Shown piece by piece: positions 5,984 through 6,224 of a stretch of DNA of 6,224 nt. The notes beneath the pieces were generated by a model, which worked only from the letters and a program-made list of their open reading frames with translations, searched no databases and was not told where the DNA came from. The stretch covers positions 1 to 6,224 of the forward strand of contig DYCW01000409.1 in the NCBI GenBank assembly GCA_019417865.1, written 5' to 3'. The position numbers and the translations under genes were made by a program. Within the stretch, counting starts at the first letter, position 1, and every line of letters begins with the position of its first letter. Origin of the DNA: Ruminococcus sp. GTDB lineage: Bacteria > Bacillota > Clostridia > Oscillospirales > Ruminococcaceae.

Positions 5984-6048
5984 AATCAGGATAGGAATGG
6001 AAACATACAAACATCGTTAAAAAAATAGCATAGATTTTTTCCCTGATT
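5984..6048. repeat. Nested inverted repeats between the TtcA-type and ABC genes
   Basis: Outer arms AATCAGG (5984-5990) and CCTGATT (6042-6048) are perfect complements 51 bp apart. Inside them, AAAAAAT (6020-6026) and ATTTTTT (6034-6040) form an all-AT hairpin. The right outer arm lies just before the -10 of the ABC gene promoter. This could be an operator pair or chance. Confidence 0.25.
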
Positions 6049-6050
6049 TC

Positions 6051-6059
6051 TGGTATGAT
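6051..6059 (+). promoter_or_regulatory. Extended -10 promoter of the right-edge ABC gene
   Basis: TGG directly precedes TATGAT (6054-6059). At 17 nt spacing the -35 position reads TAGATT, a weak match. Transcription would start near 6066, giving a leader of about 90 nt that contains the palindrome at 6110-6121. Confidence 0.45.
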
Positions 6060-6109
6060 AAATAAAAAGTATGTTATCCTAACCGTTGAAAACAAAAACA
6101 ACTGCGTGG

Positions 6110-6121
6110 ATTGCATGCAAT
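6110..6121. promoter_or_regulatory. 12-bp perfect palindrome ATTGCATGCAAT, operator-like
   Basis: A perfect dyad with no spacer, 16 bp upstream of the ABC gene's ribosome binding site and within its inferred leader. It could bind a dimeric regulator; as RNA it could not fold back without a loop. Confidence 0.35.
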
Positions 6122-6155
6122 AGACTGTGTTTTTTTCAGGAGGGAGACCGATTTT

Positions 6156-6224
6156 ATGATACAGCTGGAGCATATCACATGGACGCTGCCAAGCGGTGAA
6201 CCATTGATTCGAGATATTACACTG
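6156..6224 (+). CDS. Partial ABC-transporter ATP-binding protein (first 23 residues)
   Basis: Starts at an ATG at 6156 behind a ribosome binding region AGGAGGGAG (6138-6146), whose GGGAG core ends 9 nt upstream. The visible protein is MIQLEHITWTLPSGEPLIRD followed by ITL, and is open at the window edge. This matches the start of ABC ATPases: first beta strand, a short turn with a Gly, then 'xxIxDIxL' just before the Walker A region, which lies beyond the window. Family assignment rests on this short pattern alone; substrate and partners cannot be told. It has its own probable promoter, so it is likely separate from the rhodanese-TtcA unit. Confidence 0.65.
   Translation, partial: MIQLEHITWTLPSGEPLIRDITL

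Noticed and set aside
5886..6173. 95-codon minus-strand open frame across the TtcA-ABC intergenic region
   Set aside because: It overlaps both neighbouring genes' ends on the other strand, lacks a ribosome binding site and is a low-complexity Phe/Leu/Ile product of AT-rich DNA.

Overview
The window looks like a chromosomal segment of a cellulosome-forming Gram-positive anaerobe, most likely a Ruminococcus-type Clostridia (relatives of R. flavefaciens or R. champanellensis). The evidence is a secreted GH9 cellulase carrying a type I dockerin, strong AAGGAGG-type ribosome binding sites, AT-rich intergenic DNA with sigma-A-like promoters, and AraC-type and TtcA-type proteins with a clostridial look. 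The species call is inference from gene content only.

Layout, left to right. (1) Positions 1-406, minus strand: the first 135 codons of a polytopic membrane protein that runs off the left edge, possibly the membrane sensor part of a histidine kinase, with its own strong promoter at 426-454. (2) Positions 529-3585, minus strand: one large gene for a secreted, 1018-residue, two-enzyme glucanase with the order signal peptide, CBM4/9-like module, Ig-like CelD_N domain, GH9 cellulase, dockerin, Pro/Asp linker, GH16 lichenase. A clear intrinsic terminator follows at 471-513. (3) Positions 3586-3786: a divergent regulatory region with one promoter per strand, a repeated TTTTTGTGAT box and an 18-bp inverted repeat. 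(4) Positions 3787-4530, plus strand: an AraC-family regulator, the natural candidate controller of the divergent glucanase gene. (5) Positions 4573-5944, plus strand: two tandem promoters, a 41-codon small ORF, and a rhodanese-TtcA fusion gene whose start overlaps the small ORF's stop (ATGA). (6) Positions 5945-6155: intergenic DNA with a weak terminator, an extended -10 promoter and a 12-bp perfect palindrome. (7) Position 6156 to the right edge: the first 23 codons of a probable ABC-transporter ATPase.

How the genes relate. The glucanase and the AraC regulator form a plausible plant-glucan utilisation pair. The enzyme would be exported, docked onto a cohesin scaffold through the internal dockerin, and attack cellulose and mixed-linkage beta-glucan at once. 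The regulator would sense an unknown signal and act on the glucanase promoter, which has an extended -10 element but no recognisable -35. The rhodanese-TtcA gene looks like an unrelated tRNA-thiolation (or other sulfur-transfer) unit with its own promoters, and the two edge genes are separate transcription units. No rRNA, tRNA, CRISPR array, insertion sequence or phage gene was seen. The most noteworthy items are the GH9-dockerin-GH16 architecture, the rhodanese-PP-loop fusion with its small overlapping upstream ORF, and the divergent regulatory region.
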